Notes: generated from the letters alone by a model not told the origin. A DNA stretch of 64,000 nucleotides from Bartonella tamiae Th239 (GCF_000278275.1 NZ_JH725147.1:1244963-1308962); one strand, 5' to 3'; counted from the first letter of the stretch, positions 51,339 to 63,851 are shown. Program-made: numbers and translations.

Positions 51339-51373
51339 AAAAGCGCTATTTTTTAAAAATCGTAGTGCTTTTT
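51339..51373 (+). terminator. Terminator after tuf
   Basis: AAAAGCGCTA (51339-51348) pairs with TAGTGCTTTT (51363-51372), with one G-T pair and a 14-nt loop, ending in Ts two bases before tRNA-Trp. Probably partial, since tRNA-Trp has little room for a promoter of its own. Confidence 0.6.
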
Positions 51374-51375
51374 GG

Positions 51376-51451
<76 letters not shown>

Positions 51452-51663
51452 TTTTTCTTGTCAAACAAAAGATAGTATTAAATTTTATTGTTTGGAAAAA
51501 GTGTTTATTTTTTTTATGGGGTCTTGTTTTTTTTGTTGTAAAGCTTTATTAAGACCTATTATAATGAACGCGACGAGGTGATGGTTGCCTTTCGCGTTTT
51601 TATTGTGTTTGACGTTTGTGTGTTTTGCACATTTTTTGAAATTCTAAATTTAGGGCAATTCTG

Positions 51664-51873
51664 GTGGCTAAAACCAATCCTATTACTTTTTTAAAGCAGG
51701 TTCGAGCAGAAACAGCTAAAGTGACGTGGCCAACGCGTCGTGAAACGACTGTGTCAACAATTATGGTTGTTTTGATGGCATCTTTAGCTGCGGCTTTCTT
51801 CTTTGTGGCAGATCAGATTTTAAGTTTTGGTGTTTGGGAGATGATTGATCTTCTGAAGGGTCTTTTTAGTTAA
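51664..51873 (+). CDS. secE: Preprotein translocase subunit SecE (GTG start)
   Basis: 69 residues. A short amphipathic N-terminal helix (ITFLKQVRAETAKVTWPTRRET, with the conserved KVTWPTR) is followed by one membrane helix at about residues 34-58. An essential partner of SecY in the inner membrane. The only fitting start is GTG at 51664, with AGGG upstream. Confidence 0.94.
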   Translation: MAKTNPITFLKQVRAETAKVTWPTRRETTVSTIMVVLMASLAAAFFFVADQILSFGVWEMIDLLKGLFS

Positions 51874-51892
51874 TTACAAGGAAAGAATCGTA

Positions 51893-52423
51893 GTGGCAGC
51901 GCGTTGGTATATTGTTCAGGCTTACTCGAACTTCGAAAAAAAGGTTGCTGAAGCGATCGAAAAAGAAGCGCAACAAAAGGGCTTGAGTCATCTTTTTGAA
52001 AAAATCCTTGTGCCTACTGAAAAAGTTGTGGAGGTTCGTCGTGGTCGAAAAGTTGACTCTGAACGTAAGTTTTTTCCTGGTTATGTTTTGGTTCGTGCAG
52101 ATTTAACGGATGATGTTTATCATTTGATTAAAAATACACCAAAGGTTACTGGTTTTCTTGGTTCTGATTCTAAGCCTGTTGCAATATCAGATAGTGAAGC
52201 CCAGCAAATTTTGATGCAGGTTCAGGAGGGTGTTGATCGTCCTAAATCTTCAATTTCATTTGAAGTGGGTGAGCAGGTTCGTGTTGCTGATGGTCCATTT
52301 GCGTCGTTTAATGGTGTTGTTCAAGAGGTCGAAGAAGAGCGTTCGAGATTAAAGGTGGAGGTTTCTATTTTTGGTCGCGCAACGCCTGTTGATTTGGAAT
52401 TTGGTCAAGTTGAAAAACTTTGA
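51893..52423 (+). CDS. nusG: Transcription termination/antitermination protein NusG (GTG start)
   Basis: 176 residues. An NGN domain (RWYIVQAYSNFEKKVAEAI, FFPGYVLVRADLTD) and a C-terminal KOW domain (VADGPFASFNGVVQEV). It couples RNA polymerase with Rho and with the ribosome. The start is GTG at 51893 with AAGGAAAG upstream; it follows secE by 19 bp. Confidence 0.96.
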   Translation: MAARWYIVQAYSNFEKKVAEAIEKEAQQKGLSHLFEKILVPTEKVVEVRRGRKVDSERKFFPGYVLVRADLTDDVYHLIKNTPKVTGFLGSDSKPVAISDSEAQQILMQVQEGVDRPKSSISFEVGEQVRVADGPFASFNGVVQEVEEERSRLKVEVSIFGRATPVDLEFGQVEKL

Positions 52424-52563
52424 CCTTTTTGAGGTTTTTCCTCATTTATTGGTGGAAGAAATTGTGTGGCTTAGCCGGTTGCACCATTTTGTACCACCAT
52501 ACTGCGGTCGATTTTCGACTTATTCAAGCGCTCTTTGTGGGCATAGTTTAAAGGCAGAATATT
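52424..52563 (+). promoter_or_regulatory. nusG-rplK spacer / L11 leader
   Basis: 140 bp with two small hairpins: GAGG/CCTC at 52431-52443 and GTCGA/TCGAC at 52507-52519. By family knowledge an L11-L1 operon promoter and an L1 autoregulatory site lie here in many bacteria; no specific site could be fixed by eye. AAAGG precedes rplK. Confidence 0.4.
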
Positions 52564-52992
52564 ATGGCTAAAAAAATTGCAGGCCAATTAAAGTTGCAGG
52601 TACCAGCAGGTGCGGCTAATCCGTCGCCTCCTATTGGTCCAGCTCTTGGTCAACGTGGTATTAATATTATGGAATTTTGTAAAGCATTTAATGCTGCTTC
52701 TCAAGAGATGGAGAAGAATGCACCAATTCCTGTTGTTATTACGTACTATCAGGATAAGTCTTTTACTTTTACAATGAAGACACCTCCAGTCACTTTCTTT
52801 TTGAAGAAAGAGGCAAATTTAAAGTCAGGTTCAAAAGAGCCTGGTAAAGTTTTGGCTGGAACGATTTCTCGCGACAAGGTGCGTGCGATTGCAGAGGCTA
52901 AAATGAAAGACTTTAATGCGAATGATATAGAAGCCGCAATGCGTATGGTTGAGGGTTCTGCTCGTTCTATGGGTTTGGAAGTGGTAGGCTGA
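52564..52992 (+). CDS. rplK: 50S ribosomal protein L11
   Basis: 142 residues. The N-terminal domain with [23 protein letters not shown] and the C-terminal RNA-binding domain are complete. L11 is part of the GTPase-associated centre and, in other bacteria, needed for RelA activation. It is followed by rplA after 4 bp. Confidence 0.97.
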   Translation: MAKKIAGQLKLQVPAGAANPSPPIGPALGQRGINIMEFCKAFNAASQEMEKNAPIPVVITYYQDKSFTFTMKTPPVTFFLKKEANLKSGSKEPGKVLAGTISRDKVRAIAEAKMKDFNANDIEAAMRMVEGSARSMGLEVVG

Positions 52993-52996
52993 TATC

Positions 52997-53698
52997 ATGG
53001 CGAAAATTACAAAAAGATTAAAAAAAATTCGTGAAGGCTTTGATGTTGATAAGCTTTACGCGCTTGGTGAAGCGGTTGATCTTGTGAAAACTCGTGCGGT
53101 AGCTAAATTTGATGAAACAATTGAAGTTTCAATGAATTTGGGTGTTGATCCACGTCATGCTGATCAAATGGTTCGTGGTGTTGTTAATCTTCCAAATGGT
53201 ACGGGTCGCACGGTTCGTGTTGCTGTGTTTGCACGTGGTGATAAGGCTGAAGAAGCTAAGGCTGCTGGTGCAGATATAGTTGGTGCAGAAGATTTATTTG
53301 AAACTGTCAATAATGGTACGATTGAGTTTGATCGTTGTATTGCAACACCTGATATGATGCCTTTGGTCGGACGTCTTGGTAAGGTTTTAGGGCCACGCTC
53401 ATTAATGCCTAATCCAAAAGTTGGAACGGTTACTCCAGATGTTGCCAGTGCTGTCAAAGCATCAAAAGGCGGCGCAGTCGAGTTCCGTGTTGAAAAAGCT
53501 GGTATTGTGCATGCTGGTATTGGTAAAGCTTCATTCGGTTCTCAACAAATTGCTGAAAATATAAAAGCTTTTGCTGATGCTGTTATTAAAGCTAAACCGC
53601 AAGGAGCAAAAGGTGAATATTTAAAACGCGTGGCTGTCTCATCAACAATGGGAGTCGGCGTTAAAGTTGATCCTGCAACGGTTCGTCCTGAGCAGTAA
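52997..53698 (+). CDS. rplA: 50S ribosomal protein L1
   Basis: 233 residues. Two-domain L1 with RNA-binding signatures [20 protein letters not shown] and [14 protein letters not shown]. It forms the L1 stalk and, in other bacteria, represses its own operon by binding the rplK-rplA mRNA. Confidence 0.97.
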   Translation: MAKITKRLKKIREGFDVDKLYALGEAVDLVKTRAVAKFDETIEVSMNLGVDPRHADQMVRGVVNLPNGTGRTVRVAVFARGDKAEEAKAAGADIVGAEDLFETVNNGTIEFDRCIATPDMMPLVGRLGKVLGPRSLMPNPKVGTVTPDVASAVKASKGGAVEFRVEKAGIVHAGIGKASFGSQQIAENIKAFADAVIKAKPQGAKGEYLKRVAVSSTMGVGVKVDPATVRPEQ

Positions 53699-54000
53699 TG
53701 TAATGACCGGTTTTAACCGGTTGAGTCATCCAGATGTTTCGGCATCTGGGTCATACCAGAAGAAATTCTGGAATGTCCTGTCCGAGATTGTGGGCGATAC
53801 GAAAGTGTCTTAATTCATGTGGGCCTGCATGAGACTGGGGTAATGACCCTAATATCGTAAAGATAAAGGGTTTGAACCAGCGTTGCCTTTGATCGTTTTG
53901 CGAAAAAAGGGGACAGGATCCTCGTGGATGATAATTTTATCATTGAAGGCAACTCGACAGTAAATACTTTTTGAGTTTTACTGTTAAATGGAGAGAGATA
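53699..54000 (+). promoter_or_regulatory. rplA-rplJ spacer: three hairpins and probable L10 leader
   Basis: 302 bp. Directly after rplA come ACCGGTT/AACCGGT (53706-53721), CCAGATG/CATCTGG (53730-53749) and CCAGAA/TTCTGG (53756-53771). The rest, up to GGAGAGA before rplJ, is more GC-rich than most spacers here and occupies the place where the L10(L12)4 complex binds mRNA in other bacteria. The L10-leader identity is inferred from position. Confidence 0.6.
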
Positions 54001-54519
54001 GTGGATAGAGCGGAAAAACGCGAATTTGTCACTTGGCTTAACGGGACTTTTAAGGAGTCTGGTTCGGTTGTTGTGGCTCATTATTCTGGTCTGTCAGTTT
54101 CACAGATGAACGATCTTCGTTCAAAAATGGGTGAAGCTGGTGGTACCATTAAAGTCGCAAAAAACCGTCTTGCCAAAATCGCTCTTAAGGGCACAGAGTC
54201 AGAGGGAATGTCAGATTTGTTTGTTGGTCAAACATTGATTGCTTATTCTCCTGATCCTATGACGGCGCCAAAAGTCGCTGTTGAATTTTCCAAGGCTCAT
54301 GACAAACTTGTTATTCTTGGTGGTGCAATGGGTGCAACCAGTCTCAGTGTTGATGCTGTGAAGTCACTTGCTTCTCTGCCATCACTTGATGAGTTGCGTG
54401 CTAAATTGGTTGGCATGATTTCTACGCCAGCTACTCGTATCGCACAAGTTGTCAATGCACCTGCTGGTCAGGTGGCACGAGTTTTTGGTGCTTATGCCCA
54501 GAAGGGCGAAGCGGCGTAA
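54001..54519 (+). CDS. rplJ: 50S ribosomal protein L10 (GTG start)
   Basis: 172 residues from the GTG at 54001, behind GGAGAGA; this gives the standard start [13 protein letters not shown] and the normal family length. A frame reaching 53971 would add ten non-family residues. L10 anchors L7/L12 dimers through its C-terminal helix ([20 protein letters not shown]) and regulates its own operon in other bacteria. Confidence 0.96.
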   Translation: MDRAEKREFVTWLNGTFKESGSVVVAHYSGLSVSQMNDLRSKMGEAGGTIKVAKNRLAKIALKGTESEGMSDLFVGQTLIAYSPDPMTAPKVAVEFSKAHDKLVILGGAMGATSLSVDAVKSLASLPSLDELRAKLVGMISTPATRIAQVVNAPAGQVARVFGAYAQKGEAA

Positions 54520-54618
54520 GGCTGTTTCGTAGTTCGATTTTCAAGATTAGTTTTAGTTTTGTTGATCGATAAACTGTTAAACAAATGTTCAAACCTTTTA
54601 TTTTGAAGGAATATTAAA

Positions 54619-54990
54619 ATGGCTGATCTCGCAAAGATCGTAGAAGACCTTTCAAATCTTACAGTTTTAGAAGCTGCTGAGCTTTCAAAGCTTTTGGAAG
54701 AAAAATGGGGTGTTTCGGCTGCAGCACCTGTGGTTGTCGATGCTGCTGGAGGTGCTGCTGCGCCTGCTGCTGAAGAAAAAACTGAATTTGATGTTGTGCT
54801 TGTTGATGGTGGTGCTCAAAAAATTAACGTCATTAAAGAAGTGCGCGGCATTACAGGTCTTGGTCTTAAAGAAGCAAAAGACTTGGTTGAAAGTGCACCA
54901 AAACCAGTTAAAGAAGGTGTTGCCAAAGACGAAGCCGAAAAGCTTAAAACTCAGCTTGAAGCAGCTGGTGCTAAAGTTGAGCTTAAATAA
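54619..54990 (+). CDS. rplL: 50S ribosomal protein L7/L12
   Basis: 123 residues. An N-terminal dimerisation domain ([19 protein letters not shown]), an Ala/Pro-rich hinge (about 35-55) and the C-terminal factor-binding domain ([18 protein letters not shown]). Acidic and Ala-rich as usual. AAGGA precedes the ATG. Confidence 0.97.
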   Translation: MADLAKIVEDLSNLTVLEAAELSKLLEEKWGVSAAAPVVVDAAGGAAAPAAEEKTEFDVVLVDGGAQKINVIKEVRGITGLGLKEAKDLVESAPKPVKEGVAKDEAEKLKTQLEAAGAKVELK

Positions 54991-55351
54991 CAGTGTTTCG
55001 GTGGGTTAATCCAACCCACCGAATACATCCATTTCGGATGTAATGCTTAGATTGAACCCTTTTTCTGACAGTTGGGTGGCTGTCAGAAAACGGGTTTAAA
55101 CCGTTCAAAGACTTAATCATAAAATTAACGACTGGATGGTTGGTTTTTAAGTTTTTGAGAAAATAAGATGCTCCGGATGCATAGGAGTATCACTATGATC
55201 AGATATTAAGTAAAAATCTTAATTTCTGGTGATGTAAAAAACTAAAAATGGATTATATATAGTCCATATGAACTGGTCTGCATAGGCAGGCTGATGATGT
55301 AAGGCGATTAGGGTTTAGTCCGCCCTAATGTGCAAAGATCGAGGAGCGACG
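54991..55351 (+). promoter_or_regulatory. rplL-rpoB spacer with three consecutive hairpins
   Basis: 361 bp. TTCGGTGGGTT/AACCCACCGAA (54997-55007 and 55013-55023), TACATCC/GGATGTA (55024-55030 and 55036-55042) and TTTTCTGACAG/CTGTCAGAAAA (55061-55071 and 55080-55090) follow each other closely; the third is extended by AACCC/GGGTT across one mismatch. The first can slow or stop RNA polymerase; the third resembles a long duplex suited to RNase III. Such an attenuator and processing site between rplL and rpoB is known in E. coli. The remaining 260 bp hold no gene. Confidence 0.65.
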
Positions 55352-58300
55352 ATGGCTCAGACCCTTTCATTCAATGGTCGCAAGCGCGTACGCAAGTTTT
55401 TCGGAAAGATCCCTGAAGTGGCACAGATGCCGAACCTTATTGAGGTTCAAAAAGCGTCTTATGACCAATTTCTTATGGTTGAAGAACCAAAAGGCGGGCG
55501 TGGTGATGAAGGCTTGCAAGCTGTATTTAAATCGGTATTTCCGATTACAGATTTTTCGGGCGCTTCGATGCTCGAATTTGTTCGTTATGAATTCGATTCC
55601 CCTAAATTTGATGTTGAAGAATGTCGTCAACGTGATTTAACTTATGCAGCACCACTTAAGGTGACGTTGCGTCTTATCGTATTTGATATTGATGAAGATA
55701 CGGGCTCAAAAGACATTAAAGATATAAAAGAACAAGATGTCTATATGGGTGATATGCCTTTAATGACAGATAATGGTACTTTTATTGTTAATGGTACTGA
55801 GCGTGTTATTGTTTCGCAAATGCATCGCTCTCCTGGTGTCTTTTTTGATCATGATAAAGGAAAATCACATTCTTCAGGTAAATTATTATTTGCAGCGCGT
55901 GTTATACCTTATCGTGGTTCATGGCTTGATATTGAGTTTGATGCTAAAGATATTGTTTATGCACGTATAGATAGACGTCGTAAAATTCCTGTTACGAGCT
56001 TGTTAATGGCTTTGGGGATGGATGGGCAGGATATTTTATCAACTTTTTATCAAACAGTCACGTTTGAGCGCGCAGGAGATGGGTGGCGTATACCGTATTC
56101 TGTTGATCGTTTCAAAGGTATGAAACTTATTTCTGATCTTATTGATGCAGATAGTGGTGAAGTTGTCGCTGAAGCTGGTAAAAAATTAACGGCTCGTGCA
56201 GCAAAGGTTTTGGCTGAAAAAGGATTGAAAGCCATTAAAGCTAATGAAGATGATTTGTTTGGTTCATATTTAGCAGAAGATATTGTTAATTATGAAACAG
56301 GTGAAATTTATCTTGAAGCTGGTGACGAAATTGATGAAAAAACATTAAACATCCTTCTTGATACAGGTGTTGATCACATCAATGTTTTGGATATTGATCA
56401 CGTCAATATTGGTGGATACATTCGCAACACTTTAGCTGCAGATAAAAATCAAAGTCGTCAAGATGCTTTGTTTGATATTTATCGCGTTATGCGACCAGGG
56501 GAACCTCCCACAATCGATACTGCAGAAGCGATGTTCAATTCTTTATTTTTTGATCCAGAGCGCTACGATCTTTCTGCTGTTGGTCGTGTAAAGATGAATA
56601 TGCGTATGGATCTTGATTGCCCTGATACTGTTCGTATTTTACGCAAAGAAGACATTTTGGCCGTTGTTAAAATGTTGGTTGAATTGCGTGACGGACGCGG
56701 CGAAATTGATGATATTGACAATCTAGGCAATAGACGTGTTCGTTCCGTTGGCGAGTTGATGGAAAATCAGTATCGTGTCGGTTTGTTGCGTATGGAACGC
56801 GCCATTAAGGAGCGTATGTCTTCCATTGAGATTGATACGGTTATGCCGCAGGATCTGATAAATGCAAAACCTGCAGCCGCAGCTGTGCGCGAATTTTTCG
56901 GTTCATCACAGCTTTCACAATTTATGGATCAAACCAATCCTTTGTCTGAAATTACGCATAAACGTCGTCTTTCTGCACTTGGGCCTGGTGGTTTAACTCG
57001 TGAGCGTGCAGGTTTTGAAGTGCGTGACGTGCATCCAACCCATTATGGACGGATTTGCCCGATTGAAACCCCAGAAGGTCCGAATATTGGTCTTATCAAT
57101 TCTTTGGCCACATTCGCTCGTGTGAATAAATACGGCTTTATCGAAAGTCCTTATCGGAAGATAGTGGATGGTAAAGTTACGACTGATGTTGTTTATTTAT
57201 CGGCTATGGAAGAATCAAAGCATTATGTTGCACAAGCCAATTCATCTTTAGATGCTGAAGCGCGTTTTACTGAGGAATTTGTTGTTTGTCGTCATGCGGG
57301 TGAAGTTTTGATGGCGCCACGTGATCATGTTGATCTTATGGATGTTTCACCTAAACAGCTTGTATCTGTAGCTGCGGCTCTGATTCCATTTTTGGAAAAT
57401 GACGATGCGAACCGCGCTTTGATGGGGTCGAATATGCAACGTCAGGCGGTTCCTTTAGTGCGTGCTGAAGCACCATTTGTCGGGACAGGAATGGAATCTG
57501 TTGTTGCGCGTGATTCAGGTGCTGCTATCGGTGCTAGACGTGCTGGTATTGTTGATCAAGTGGATGCAACACGTATCGTTATTCACGCTACAGAAGATCT
57601 GGATCCAACAAAATCAGGTGTTGATATTTATCGTTTGCAGAAATTCCAACGATCAAATCAATCAACATGCATCAATCAGCGTCCTTTGGTGCGTGTTGGT
57701 GATCGTATTGAAAAAGGCGATATTATTGCTGACGGTCCTTCAACTGATTTAGGTGATTTGGCACTTGGTCGTAACGTTCTTGTCGCGTTTATGCCGTGGA
57801 ATGGTTACAATTACGAAGATTCTATTTTGCTATCAGAGCGTATTGTTGCTGATGACGTATTTACGTCAATTCATATTGAAGAATTTGAAGTAGCAGCACG
57901 TGATACAAAATTGGGACCTGAAGAAATTACACGAGATATCCCTAATGTTTCAGAAGAGGCTTTAAAAAATCTCGACGAAGCAGGAATTGTCTATATTGGT
58001 GCAGAAGTTCAACCAGGAGATATTTTGGTTGGTAAAATTACACCAAAGGGTGAAAGCCCTATGACACCTGAGGAAAAACTTTTGCGTGCAATTTTTGGCG
58101 AAAAAGCTTCAGATGTGCGCGATACTTCTATGCGTATGCCGCCAGGAACATTCGGAACAATTGTTGAAGTTCGTGTTTTTAATCGTCACGGTATTGAAAA
58201 AGACGAACGTGCTATGGCGATTGAACGTGAAGAGATTGAACGTCTTGCAAAAGATCGTGATGATGAACAGTCTATTCTCGATCGCAATGTATATTCGCGT

Positions 58301-59488
58301 TTGACTGATATTCTTAAAGGGAAAACAGCTTCTGAAGGTCCAAAAGGATTCAAAAAAGGCACTACTCTTGATGAAAATGTGTTTGCTGAGTATCCACGTT
58401 CACAATGGTGGCTGTTTGCTGTTGGTGATGAAAAACTTCAAGGTGAGATTGAAGCATTACGCAAACAATACGACGAATCCAAAGACGCATTACAACGCCG
58501 CTTTATGGACAAGGTTGAAAAAGTCCAACGTGGTGACGAGATGCCTCCTGGTGTCATGAAAATGGTCAAGGTCTTTGTCGCTGTTAAACGTAAAATTCAG
58601 CCAGGTGATAAAATGGCTGGACGTCATGGTAACAAAGGTGTTGTATCGCGCATTCTTCCTGTCGAGGATATGCCATTCTTAGAAGATGGAACACATGCTG
58701 ATATTGTTTTGAATCCACTCGGTGTTCCAAGTCGTATGAATGTTGGACAAATTTTAGAAACACATCTTGGTTGGGCGTGTTCTGGAATGGGAAAACAGAT
58801 TGGCGAATTGCTTGATGCCTATAAACGTTCAGGTGATATTAACCCATTGCGTCAGCGTATTGAGGATGTCATTCCTGATAATGATCGTAATGAAGCAGTG
58901 CGTCATTACGATGATGAAAGTGTTGTTCGTTTGGCGACACAAATGGAACGTGGTGTGTCTATTGCAACTCCCGTTTTTGATGGTGCTCATGAAGCTGATA
59001 TTGACGATATGTTGAAAGAAGCGGGTATGGCAACTTCAGGTCAGGTTACGCTTTATGATGGACGTACAGGTGAGCCTTTTGATCGGCAGGTGACTGTGGG
59101 CTATATTTATATGCTTAAGCTCCATCACTTGGTTGACGATAAGATTCATGCGCGTTCCATTGGACCTTATTCACTTGTGACACAACAGCCATTGGGCGGT
59201 AAAGCTCAATTTGGTGGTCAACGTTTCGGTGAAATGGAGGTTTGGGCTTTAGAAGCTTATGGTGCTGCTTATACATTGCAAGAAATGCTTACCGTTAAAT
59301 CGGATGATGTGGCAGGTCGTACCAAAGTTTATGAAGCCATTGTGCGTGGTGATGATACATTTGAAGCAGGTATTCCAGAAAGCTTTAATGTTCTTGTTAA
59401 AGAAATGCGTTCACTTGGACTAAATGTTGAATTGGACGACACACGGGAATTGCTTGCTCAGCAACCATTGCCTGATGCGGCCGAGTAA
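55352..59488 (+). CDS. rpoB: DNA-directed RNA polymerase subunit beta
   Basis: 1378 residues from the ATG at 55352, behind GAGGAG and the expected start [16 protein letters not shown]; an upstream GTG or ATG would add only a few residues. The rifampicin pocket reads [29 protein letters not shown], with all common resistance positions in the sensitive state. The C-terminal [16 protein letters not shown] is intact. Confidence 0.98.
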   Translation: MAQTLSFNGRKRVRKFFGKIPEVAQMPNLIEVQKASYDQFLMVEEPKGGRGDEGLQAVFKSVFPITDFSGASMLEFVRYEFDSPKFDVEECRQRDLTYAAPLKVTLRLIVFDIDEDTGSKDIKDIKEQDVYMGDMPLMTDNGTFIVNGTERVIVSQMHRSPGVFFDHDKGKSHSSGKLLFAARVIPYRGSWLDIEFDAKDIVYARIDRRRKIPVTSLLMALGMDGQDILSTFYQTVTFERAGDGWRIPYSVDRFKGMKLISDLIDADSGEVVAEAGKKLTARAAKVLAEKGLKAIKANEDDLFGSYLAEDIVNYETGEIYLEAGDEIDEKTLNILLDTGVDHINVLDIDHVNIGGYIRNTLAADKNQSRQDALFDIYRVMRPGEPPTIDTAEAMFNSLFFDPERYDLSAVGRVKMNMRMDLDCPDTVRILRKEDILAVVKMLVELRDGRGEIDDIDNLGNRRVRSVGELMENQYRVGLLRMERAIKERMSSIEIDTVMPQDLINAKPAAAAVREFFGSSQLSQFMDQTNPLSEITHKRRLSALGPGGLTRERAGFEVRDVHPTHYGRICPIETPEGPNIGLINSLATFARVNKYGFIESPYRKIVDGKVTTDVVYLSAMEESKHYVAQANSSLDAEARFTEEFVVCRHAGEVLMAPRDHVDLMDVSPKQLVSVAAALIPFLENDDANRALMGSNMQRQAVPLVRAEAPFVGTGMESVVARDSGAAIGARRAGIVDQVDATRIVIHATEDLDPTKSGVDIYRLQKFQRSNQSTCINQRPLVRVGDRIEKGDIIADGPSTDLGDLALGRNVLVAFMPWNGYNYEDSILLSERIVADDVFTSIHIEEFEVAARDTKLGPEEITRDIPNVSEEALKNLDEAGIVYIGAEVQPGDILVGKITPKGESPMTPEEKLLRAIFGEKASDVRDTSMRMPPGTFGTIVEVRVFNRHGIEKDERAMAIEREEIERLAKDRDDEQSILDRNVYSRLTDILKGKTASEGPKGFKKGTTLDENVFAEYPRSQWWLFAVGDEKLQGEIEALRKQYDESKDALQRRFMDKVEKVQRGDEMPPGVMKMVKVFVAVKRKIQPGDKMAGRHGNKGVVSRILPVEDMPFLEDGTHADIVLNPLGVPSRMNVGQILETHLGWACSGMGKQIGELLDAYKRSGDINPLRQRIEDVIPDNDRNEAVRHYDDESVVRLATQMERGVSIATPVFDGAHEADIDDMLKEAGMATSGQVTLYDGRTGEPFDRQVTVGYIYMLKLHHLVDDKIHARSIGPYSLVTQQPLGGKAQFGGQRFGEMEVWALEAYGAAYTLQEMLTVKSDDVAGRTKVYEAIVRGDDTFEAGIPESFNVLVKEMRSLGLNVELDDTRELLAQQPLPDAAE

Positions 59489-59495
59489 ATATTTG

Positions 59496-59582
59496 TGATG
59501 CGCCTTAATTGGCGCATCATTAACTGCTTTAATAGCTCTCAAATAAGTTTCTATTCAGATGATTTTACCAAAAGGGTAAAAT
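59496..59582 (+). other. Hairpins between rpoB and rpoC
   Basis: TGATGCGCC (59496-59504) pairs with GGCGCATCA (59511-59519), and ATTTTACC (59562-59569) pairs with GGTAAAAT (59575-59582). They lie in the 135-bp rpoB-rpoC spacer, which is long for this gene pair, and may be RNA processing or stability elements. Confidence 0.55.
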
Positions 59583-59623
59583 ATCGCAACGAATTCAAAA
59601 TGAATTCCTTGAAGGAGAACAGC

Positions 59624-62600
59624 ATGAACCAAGAGGTCATGAATCTTTTCAATCCTCAGTCGCCTGCGCAAACATTCGATTCAATTCGTATTTCAATTGC
59701 GAGCCCAGAAAAAATATTATCATGGTCTTATGGCGAAATTAAAAAGCCAGAAACAATTAACTATCGTACGTTTAAGCCCGAACGTGATGGTCTTTTTTGT
59801 GCCCGTATTTTTGGGCCTATTAAAGATTATGAATGTCTTTGTGGCAAATATAAACGCATGAAATATAAAGGCATTATTTGTGAAAAATGCGGCGTTGAAG
59901 TGACGCTTTCACGTGTTCGTCGTGAACGTATGGGACATATAGAATTGGCTGCGCCAGTTGCCCATATTTGGTTTTTAAAGTCACTTCCAAGCCGAATTGC
60001 AACACTTTTAGATATGACGCTTAAAGATATTGAGCGTGTATTATATTTTGAAAATTATATTGTTACAGAACCAGGTCTTACCTCTTTAAAAATCAATCAA
60101 CTTCTTTCTGAAGAAGACTATATGATTGCTGTTGATGAATTTGGTGAAGACCAGTTTACGGCGTTGATTGGTGCTGAAGCAATTTATGAACTTTTGGCTG
60201 CAATGGATCTGGAAAAAATTGCTGGTGATTTGCGCGCTGAATTGGCTGAGACAACATCGGAATTAAAAACGAAAAAGCTCATGAAACGGCTTAAAATTGT
60301 TGAAAATTTCATGGAGTCTGGAAATCGTCCTGAATGGATGATTATGAAAGTCATTCCAGTTATACCGCCAGATTTACGTCCTTTGGTGCCACTTGATGGT
60401 GGTCGATTTGCGACATCTGATCTGAACGATCTTTATCGTCGTGTGATTAATCGTAATAACCGTTTGAAGAGGCTGATTGAACTTCGTGCTCCTGGAATTA
60501 TTGTTCGCAACGAAAAGCGTATGTTGCAAGAAGCAGTTGACGCTTTATTTGATAATGGCCGTCGCGGTCGTGTGATTACAGGTGCCAATAAGCGTCCGCT
60601 CAAATCATTATCGGATATGCTTAAGGGTAAACAAGGGCGTTTTCGTCAAAACCTTTTGGGAAAACGTGTTGACTATTCAGGCCGTTCAGTCATTGTTACG
60701 GGACCAGAATTAAAATTGCATCAATGTGGATTACCCAAAAAAATGGCTTTGGAACTTTTTAAGCCATTTATTTATGCGCGTTTGGATGCAAAGGGATATT
60801 CATCAACGGTTAAACAAGCTAAAAAACTGGTTGAAAAAGAACGTCCAGAGGTTTGGGATATTCTTGATGAAGTTATTCGTGAACATCCTGTCCTATTGAA
60901 CCGTGCACCAACATTGCATCGTTTGGGTATTCAAGCGTTTGAACCTATTTTGATTGAAGGTAAAGCCATTCAACTCCATCCATTGGTTTGTACAGCGTTC
61001 AATGCGGATTTTGATGGCGATCAAATGGCTGTGCATGTTCCGCTTTCTTTGGAAGCGCAATTGGAAACACGCGTGTTAATGATGTCCACTAATAATATTC
61101 TTCATCCTGCAAATGGTGCTCCGATTATTGTACCTTCTCAGGATATGGTCTTGGGGCTTTATTATTTATCGATTGTTTCCGATAAAGAGCCAGGTGAGGG
61201 AATGGTTTTTGCTGATCTTGGTGAGTTACATCATGCATTAGACAATAAAGTTGTGACCTTACACAGTAAAATTAAAGGACGTTTTAAAACCATTGATGCA
61301 GAAGGCAACGAAGTTTCAAAAATTTATGATACAACGCCAGGTCGTTTGATTATTGGTGAGCTTCTGCCTAAAAATCCAAATGTATCTTTTGATATTATTA
61401 ATCAGGAAATGACGAAAAAGAATATTTCCAAAATGATTGATCATGTTTATCGTCATTGCGGTCAAAAGGATACAGTGATTTTTTGCGATCGTATCATGCA
61501 ACTTGGATTTGCTCATGCTTGCCGTGCGGGTATTTCCTTTGGTAAAGATGATATGGTTATTCCAGATAGTAAGGCACGTCTTGTTCAGGAAACTGAAGCT
61601 TTAGCTAAAGAGTATGAACAACAATATAACGATGGATTGATCACGCAAGGTGAGAAATACAATAAGGTTGTTGATGCATGGGGCAAATGCACGGATCGTG
61701 TTGCAGATGAAATGATGAAACGCATTCAAGCTGTTGAGTTTGATCCTGAAACGGGTCGTCAAAAACAGATGAATTCGATTTATATGATGTCGCATTCAGG
61801 TGCGCGTGGTTCTGCAAACCAGATGAAACAATTGGCTGGTATGCGTGGACTTATGGCTAAACCATCAGGCGAAATTATTGAAACACCAATTATTTCGAAC
61901 TTTAAAGAAGGGTTGACTGTTAACGAATACTTCAACTCAACGCACGGTGCACGTAAAGGTCTTGCAGATACAGCATTGAAAACTGCAAATTCGGGCTATT
62001 TGACACGTCGCTTGGTGGATGTTGCACAAGATGCAATCATTTCATCTGTTGATTGCGGTACTGAAAAAGGTCTTACAATGCAGCCCATCGTCGATGCGGG
62101 GCAGGTTGTTGCTTCTATTGGGCAGCGTATTCTTGGTAGAACAGCTCTTCTTGATATTCTTCATCCAATTTCAGGCGACGTGATCGTTGAAGGTGGCAGA
62201 ATGATTGAAGAAGCAGATGTTGCGATTATTGAAGAGGCTGGCATACAGTCTGTTCAAATTCGTTCTGCATTGACATGCGAAACACGTGTCGGTGTGTGTG
62301 CAAAATGTTACGGACGCGATCTTGCACGCGGTACACCAGTTAATCAAGGTGAAGCTGTTGGCGTTATTGCGGCTCAATCAATTGGTGAACCAGGTACACA
62401 ATTGACAATGCGTACGTTCCACTTAGGTGGTACAGCTCAGGTTGTAGATTCTTCTTATCTTGAAGCTTCTTATGAGGGAACTGTTGAATTGCGTAATCGT
62501 AATGTCGTTCGTAATTCTGAAGGTTATCTTGTTGTCATGGGACGCAATATGGCTGTTCTTATCAAAGATGAAAATGGTAAAGAACGTGCCTCACACCGTG

Positions 62601-63832
62601 TGACGTATGGTGCGCGTATCTTTGTTGATGATAAAGATGTTGTCAAACGTGGACAACGTATTGCTGAATGGGATCCATATACACGTCCAATTGTCACAGA
62701 AGTTGATGGATATGTTGGGTTTGAGGATATGATTGATGGTTTGTCTGTTACGGAAACAGCAGATGAATCTACCGGTATCACAAAGCGTCAAGTTATCGAT
62801 TGGCGTGCCAATCCACGTGGGGCTGATCTTAAGCCTGCTATGATTATCTATTCAGACAAGAAAAATAGCAAAATTGCTAAATTGGCAAAAGGTGGTGAAG
62901 CGCGTTATATGATGTCGGTTGAGACCATTTTATCGGTTGAGCCGGGCGCCCATGTTAAAGCAGGTGATGTTATTGCACGTCTACCTATGGAAAGTGCAAA
63001 AACAAAAGACATCACAGGTGGTTTGCCACGTGTTGCGGAATTATTTGAAGCAAGACGTCCGAAAGATCATGCCGTTATCGCTGAGATTGATGGAACTGTT
63101 CGTTTTGGAAGAGATTATAAAAACAAACGTCGTATTATGATTGAGCCAAATGATGAAACAATGGAACCTGTTGAATATCTCATTCCAAAAGGAAAACCTT
63201 TCCATCTACAAGATGGGGATCAAATCGAAAAAGGTGACTATATTCTTGATGGAAATCCTGCACCTCATGATATTTTGGCAATTAAAGGTGTGGAAGCTTT
63301 AGCCTCTTATCTGGTGAATGAAATTCAAGAAGTTTATCGTCTACAAGGCGTTTTGATCAATGATAAGCATATCGAGGTTATTGTTCGCCAAATGCTTCAA
63401 AAGGTTGAAATCACTGAATCAGGTGATTCAGGTTATATTCCTGGTGATAATGTGGATCGTATTGAATTGGATGAAATCAACGATCGTTTGGTCGAAGAAG
63501 GCAAAAAACCAGCAACTGGAACACCTATACTTTTGGGTATTACCAAAGCGTCACTTCAAACGCCATCCTTTATTTCGGCAGCATCATTCCAAGAAACAAC
63601 ACGTGTTCTTACGGAAGCTGCAGTCGCTGGTAAGATGGATACCTTGCAAGGCTTGAAAGAAAACGTGATTGTTGGACGTCTTATTCCTGCAGGTACAGGT
63701 GGCACAATTGCTCAAATCCGTCGTATTGCAACCGCTCGTGATGATCTTATTGTCGATGAGCGCCGTAAGGCAAGTGGAGGTGATACTGCGAATGCAATGC
63801 TAGAAGATATGACAAATTCTGCGGCTGAGTAA
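59624..63832 (+). CDS. rpoC: DNA-directed RNA polymerase subunit beta'
   Basis: 1402 residues from the ATG at 59624, behind AAGGAG and beginning [12 protein letters not shown]; the open frame extends to 59495 but the extra residues are not family sequence. The zinc ribbon [19 protein letters not shown] and the catalytic NADFDGD at 460-466 (Asp462, Asp464, Asp466) are intact, as is the long jaw and C-terminal clamp region. Confidence 0.98.
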   Translation: MNQEVMNLFNPQSPAQTFDSIRISIASPEKILSWSYGEIKKPETINYRTFKPERDGLFCARIFGPIKDYECLCGKYKRMKYKGIICEKCGVEVTLSRVRRERMGHIELAAPVAHIWFLKSLPSRIATLLDMTLKDIERVLYFENYIVTEPGLTSLKINQLLSEEDYMIAVDEFGEDQFTALIGAEAIYELLAAMDLEKIAGDLRAELAETTSELKTKKLMKRLKIVENFMESGNRPEWMIMKVIPVIPPDLRPLVPLDGGRFATSDLNDLYRRVINRNNRLKRLIELRAPGIIVRNEKRMLQEAVDALFDNGRRGRVITGANKRPLKSLSDMLKGKQGRFRQNLLGKRVDYSGRSVIVTGPELKLHQCGLPKKMALELFKPFIYARLDAKGYSSTVKQAKKLVEKERPEVWDILDEVIREHPVLLNRAPTLHRLGIQAFEPILIEGKAIQLHPLVCTAFNADFDGDQMAVHVPLSLEAQLETRVLMMSTNNILHPANGAPIIVPSQDMVLGLYYLSIVSDKEPGEGMVFADLGELHHALDNKVVTLHSKIKGRFKTIDAEGNEVSKIYDTTPGRLIIGELLPKNPNVSFDIINQEMTKKNISKMIDHVYRHCGQKDTVIFCDRIMQLGFAHACRAGISFGKDDMVIPDSKARLVQETEALAKEYEQQYNDGLITQGEKYNKVVDAWGKCTDRVADEMMKRIQAVEFDPETGRQKQMNSIYMMSHSGARGSANQMKQLAGMRGLMAKPSGEIIETPIISNFKEGLTVNEYFNSTHGARKGLADTALKTANSGYLTRRLVDVAQDAIISSVDCGTEKGLTMQPIVDAGQVVASIGQRILGRTALLDILHPISGDVIVEGGRMIEEADVAIIEEAGIQSVQIRSALTCETRVGVCAKCYGRDLARGTPVNQGEAVGVIAAQSIGEPGTQLTMRTFHLGGTAQVVDSSYLEASYEGTVELRNRNVVRNSEGYLVVMGRNMAVLIKDENGKERASHRVTYGARIFVDDKDVVKRGQRIAEWDPYTRPIVTEVDGYVGFEDMIDGLSVTETADESTGITKRQVIDWRANPRGADLKPAMIIYSDKKNSKIAKLAKGGEARYMMSVETILSVEPGAHVKAGDVIARLPMESAKTKDITGGLPRVAELFEARRPKDHAVIAEIDGTVRFGRDYKNKRRIMIEPNDETMEPVEYLIPKGKPFHLQDGDQIEKGDYILDGNPAPHDILAIKGVEALASYLVNEIQEVYRLQGVLINDKHIEVIVRQMLQKVEITESGDSGYIPGDNVDRIELDEINDRLVEEGKKPATGTPILLGITKASLQTPSFISAASFQETTRVLTEAAVAGKMDTLQGLKENVIVGRLIPAGTGGTIAQIRRIATARDDLIVDERRKASGGDTANAMLEDMTNSAAE

Positions 63833-63851
63833 ATTGCATTTAAAATTGAAA

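Noticed and set aside
59591..59607. GAATTC repeated twice, 5 bp apart, before rpoC
   Set aside because: A short repeated hexamer; no functional link could be made.
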